The translations under genes and the position numbers were made by a program. A stretch of DNA of 64,000 nucleotides from Acidobacteriaceae bacterium. GTDB taxonomy: Bacteria > Acidobacteriota > Terriglobia > Terriglobales > Acidobacteriaceae. The notes beneath the pieces are model-generated. The model was not told the DNA's origin. It saw only the letters and a list, made by a program, of their open reading frames with translations, and searched no databases. Below are positions 61,882-64,000 of the stretch, piece after piece (position 1 is the stretch's first letter; the number at the start of each line of letters is the position of its first letter). The stretch is taken from positions 112,009-176,008 of the forward strand of contig DAIDGW010000220.1 of the NCBI GenBank assembly GCA_027452245.1, read 5' to 3'.

Positions 61882-62718
61882 ATGATCTATTTCAGATTTA
61901 AACTTCTTTTGCCGATCATGGCTCAGGTTTGCTGCGTTGCGCTTTCGCTCAGCTCGCTGGCGCACGCTCAGCAGCCTGCGGGAGAAGACGCGGGGCGGCC
62001 TGATTCGTCCCCAGGCAGGCAGATTTTTGTATCCACCTGCTCTGGATGTCATGGACTGGACGGGCGTGGAAGCGAACGAGCTCCGAGCGTGGTCACCAGC
62101 AGCAAGGTCCAAAGCTTTTCTGATTCGCAGCTGGGCGACTTGATTCGAAATGGAATCAACGGCGCTGGCATGCCGCCCTTTCGTTCTCTGACGCAGGACC
62201 AAGTTCGTGGCCTCGTACGGTTTCTGCGCGTGCTTCAAGGCGCCTCCGGAAGCGCAAAGCTGCCAGGAGACCCCGCGCTTGGAAAGGAACTGTTCTTTGG
62301 CAAAGAAGGATGCTCCACGTGCCATTCAATTGCCGGCACCGGTGGATTTCTGGGCCCTGATCTCTCAGCCTACGCGACGGGAAAATCCGCATCCGAGATT
62401 GCCGCCTCCATTACCGACAGTGCGAGAATCCCTCCGGTCGGATACAAGCTGGCCGATATCGTGACCTCGAACGGTACTCGTCTGGAAGGAATCGTTCGTA
62501 ACGAAGATAATTTCTCTATCCAGTTGCAATCGCGCGATGGGTCTCTCTATTCTTTCGACAAATCAGACTTGCGCAGCTTTGAATACGTCCGTCAATCGCT
62601 TATGCCCACGAACTACAAAGACCAGCTCAGCCGCGGTGAGTTGGATAGTCTCGTGAGCTATCTGATGAGCGAATGTTCTCCTGAACCAGCCCACAAAACG
62701 AAAGCTGAAGATCAATAG
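61882..62718 (+). CDS. Exported c-type cytochrome with two heme sites
   Basis: 278 residues, signal peptide about 1-30. CSGCHGLDGRG near residue 53 and CSTCHSIAGTGG near 144 are CxxCH heme attachment sites. A C-terminal segment (IVTSNGTRLEGIVRNEDNFSIQLQSRDG) is the extra domain seen in large planctomycete/acidobacterial sugar-oxidation cytochromes. It may accept electrons from the PQQ dehydrogenase. It starts 30 bp after the receptor. Confidence 0.9.
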   Translation: MIYFRFKLLLPIMAQVCCVALSLSSLAHAQQPAGEDAGRPDSSPGRQIFVSTCSGCHGLDGRGSERAPSVVTSSKVQSFSDSQLGDLIRNGINGAGMPPFRSLTQDQVRGLVRFLRVLQGASGSAKLPGDPALGKELFFGKEGCSTCHSIAGTGGFLGPDLSAYATGKSASEIAASITDSARIPPVGYKLADIVTSNGTRLEGIVRNEDNFSIQLQSRDGSLYSFDKSDLRSFEYVRQSLMPTNYKDQLSRGELDSLVSYLMSECSPEPAHKTKAEDQ

Positions 62719-62725
62719 AACCTAA

Positions 62726-63685
62726 ATGAAATTCCTCACAAAGACATTCTGCTGTCTGCTCTTCTGTGTTGCGATCGCCACCGCACAGACTGCGCCGGCT
62801 CGAAAATTCGAATTGCAACCCCTTACTCCTAAGTTCTGGACCCTGGTTGATCGCCATGCTCAGCTCCAGACGGTTGCGGCCGGATTTGGCTTCACCGAAG
62901 GCCCAATGTGGGACCCCGCCGGCTTTCTCTATATAAGTGACGAAACTCTCAACAAGATATTCCGGGTTTATGGCGATGGAAAAAAGATGGAGCTGATCTC
63001 CCTGGGAGATCCCGATGGCAATACGTTCGATCGGGAACAGCATTTGATCGATTGTGCCAGCGTGTTGCGAGCCATCATCGAGGTTACTCCGCAAGGTAAG
63101 TATAGAGTTCTCGCTGACCGCTATGAAGGGAAGAAGTTTAATAGCCCGAATGACGTGATTGTTGGCCCCGACGGCGCCTTGTACTTCACCGATCCTACGC
63201 TCGACTTGCCCGTCGGAGAGAAACAGGAGACCCCGTTTCAGGGGGTTTATCGCCTTGCTCCCGACGGATCCGTGCGCTTGCTGACCAAGGATCTGACCCA
63301 ACCCAACGGACTCGCCTTCTCTCCTGACGGAAAGCGATTCTATGTTGACGACAGCCAGCAACGGAATATTCGTGTCTACGACGTCGGACCCGACAGTTCA
63401 TTGCAGAATGGAAGAATCTTTGGCGAAGAGCCCGGAGGGAACAAGGACGGCGTGCCCGATGGAATGAAAGTCGATCGCAACGGCAATATATTTGTCACTG
63501 GCCCCAAGGGAATCTGGATCTGGGATGCGAGCGGACATCACCTGGGGACCATTGCGTTGCCGGAACAGCCGGCCAATCTCACCTGGGGTGATAGGAATTA
63601 CGATACGCTATACATCACAGCAACCACTTCCGTCTATCGCCTGAAAACAAAGACGCAGGGCTTTGTTCCGTATCTGAACCATTAG
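62726..63685 (+). CDS. Exported SMP-30/gluconolactonase
   Basis: 319 residues, signal peptide about 1-20. FGFTEGPMWDPAGFLYISD, NSPNDVIVGPDGALYFTDP and QPNGLAFSPDGKRFYVDDSQ are the SMP-30 six-bladed propeller motifs with metal ligands Glu, Asn and Asp. It hydrolyses sugar lactones, the product of PQQ oxidation of an aldose. It is 7 bp after the cytochrome gene. Confidence 0.93.
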   Translation: MKFLTKTFCCLLFCVAIATAQTAPARKFELQPLTPKFWTLVDRHAQLQTVAAGFGFTEGPMWDPAGFLYISDETLNKIFRVYGDGKKMELISLGDPDGNTFDREQHLIDCASVLRAIIEVTPQGKYRVLADRYEGKKFNSPNDVIVGPDGALYFTDPTLDLPVGEKQETPFQGVYRLAPDGSVRLLTKDLTQPNGLAFSPDGKRFYVDDSQQRNIRVYDVGPDSSLQNGRIFGEEPGGNKDGVPDGMKVDRNGNIFVTGPKGIWIWDASGHHLGTIALPEQPANLTWGDRNYDTLYITATTSVYRLKTKTQGFVPYLNH

Positions 63686-63852
63686 TGGAATGCGTCGAAA
63701 GCCGGTTCCGTTCCTCTCCTCGTTTCGGGGCTATTTGCGCATTCGTCTGACTCGGCACTGGAATGGCCCAATCTGGCTTACTGTCGGAAATCGAGGGGCT
63801 TAATCCTTTTCCGGCCTCTCACAACGGCTTCAATCCTGTGCAATTGAATTTC

Positions 63853-63942
63853 TGGCGGAGAGGGAGGGATTCGAACCCCCGATACCCGTTAAGGTATGTC
63901 CGCTTTCGAGGCGGATCGTTTCAACCGCTCACGCACCTCTCC
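63853..63942 (-). tRNA. tRNA-Ser(CGA)
   Basis: 90-base class II tRNA with encoded CCA: acceptor GGAGAGG/CCTCTCC, discriminator G, anticodon stem TCCGC/GCGGA with loop CTCGAAA (anticodon CGA), variable arm ATACC/GGTAT, T-stem GGGGG/CCCTC with one G-T pair and loop TTCGAAT. Confidence 0.96.
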
Positions 63943-64000
63943 GCGCCAAAAACCGAATTGTGACCTTTCGGCAGTCATGCCTGCCACAAGCCGAAAAGTG

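Overview
The window looks like a chromosomal segment of an Acidobacteriota bacterium, probably a soil Terriglobia (Koribacter-like). The basis is gene content and style: a 1193-residue Oar-type TonB-dependent receptor, many secreted Ig-like and FecR-type proteins, a partner-switching STAS/HATPase pair, and a large set of exported sugar-acid enzymes. This assignment rests on family knowledge and not on a database search.

Layout. 1-9.2 kb: host surface and carbohydrate genes (a beta-mannosidase cut by the window edge, an acetyltransferase, an arylsulfotransferase-like lipoprotein, a TPR protein, an Ig-domain lipoprotein, an M15 peptidase with no ordinary start codon). 9.7-18.8 kb: a compact integrative element of about 9.05 kb inserted in a tRNA-Gly(CCC) gene. 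18.8-23 kb: a tRNA fragment and integrase remnant, a CPBP protease, a beta-propeller lipoprotein and TonB. 22.8-28 kb: an operon with OsmC, an RsbRD-type domain, a CoA-transferase, a ferredoxin and a 2-oxoacid:ferredoxin oxidoreductase whose beta and gamma subunits are fused. 28-40.4 kb: housekeeping and envelope genes (yvcK, a HlyD-type adaptor, queF, MFS, GT2, STAS/anti-sigma, FecR, Ntn-hydrolase). 40.5-63.7 kb: a sugar-acid and amino-sugar cluster. The window closes with tRNA-Ser(CGA).

The integrative element is the most unusual part. It carries a tyrosine integrase at the left end, arm-type repeats at both ends, a serine recombinase and a tRNA-Ser(UGA). A long leftward operon is driven by a near-consensus sigma70 promoter and ends in a winged-helix protein resembling phage replication protein O. 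Inside that gene lie at least five copies of an 11-base word, the first three 22 bp apart, read in all three reading frames, next to an AT-rich stretch with three 15-bp-spaced repeats. This is the layout of a lambda-type origin. The divergent intergenic region holds an array of 12-3-12 hairpins whose stems change sequence but keep pairing. I see no capsid, terminase, portal or conjugation gene, so it resembles a satellite or plasmid-like integrative element more than a complete phage or ICE.

The 40-64 kb cluster suggests a partly periplasmic route: TonB receptor, exported PQQ dehydrogenase, Tat-exported SelA-fold PLP enzyme, two exported RidA proteins, MFS importers, then KDG kinase and KDPG aldolase in the cytoplasm, with NagB beside them. 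I infer oxidation of an amino sugar such as glucosamine to its aldonate and deamination outside the cytoplasm. The substrate is not proven by sequence.
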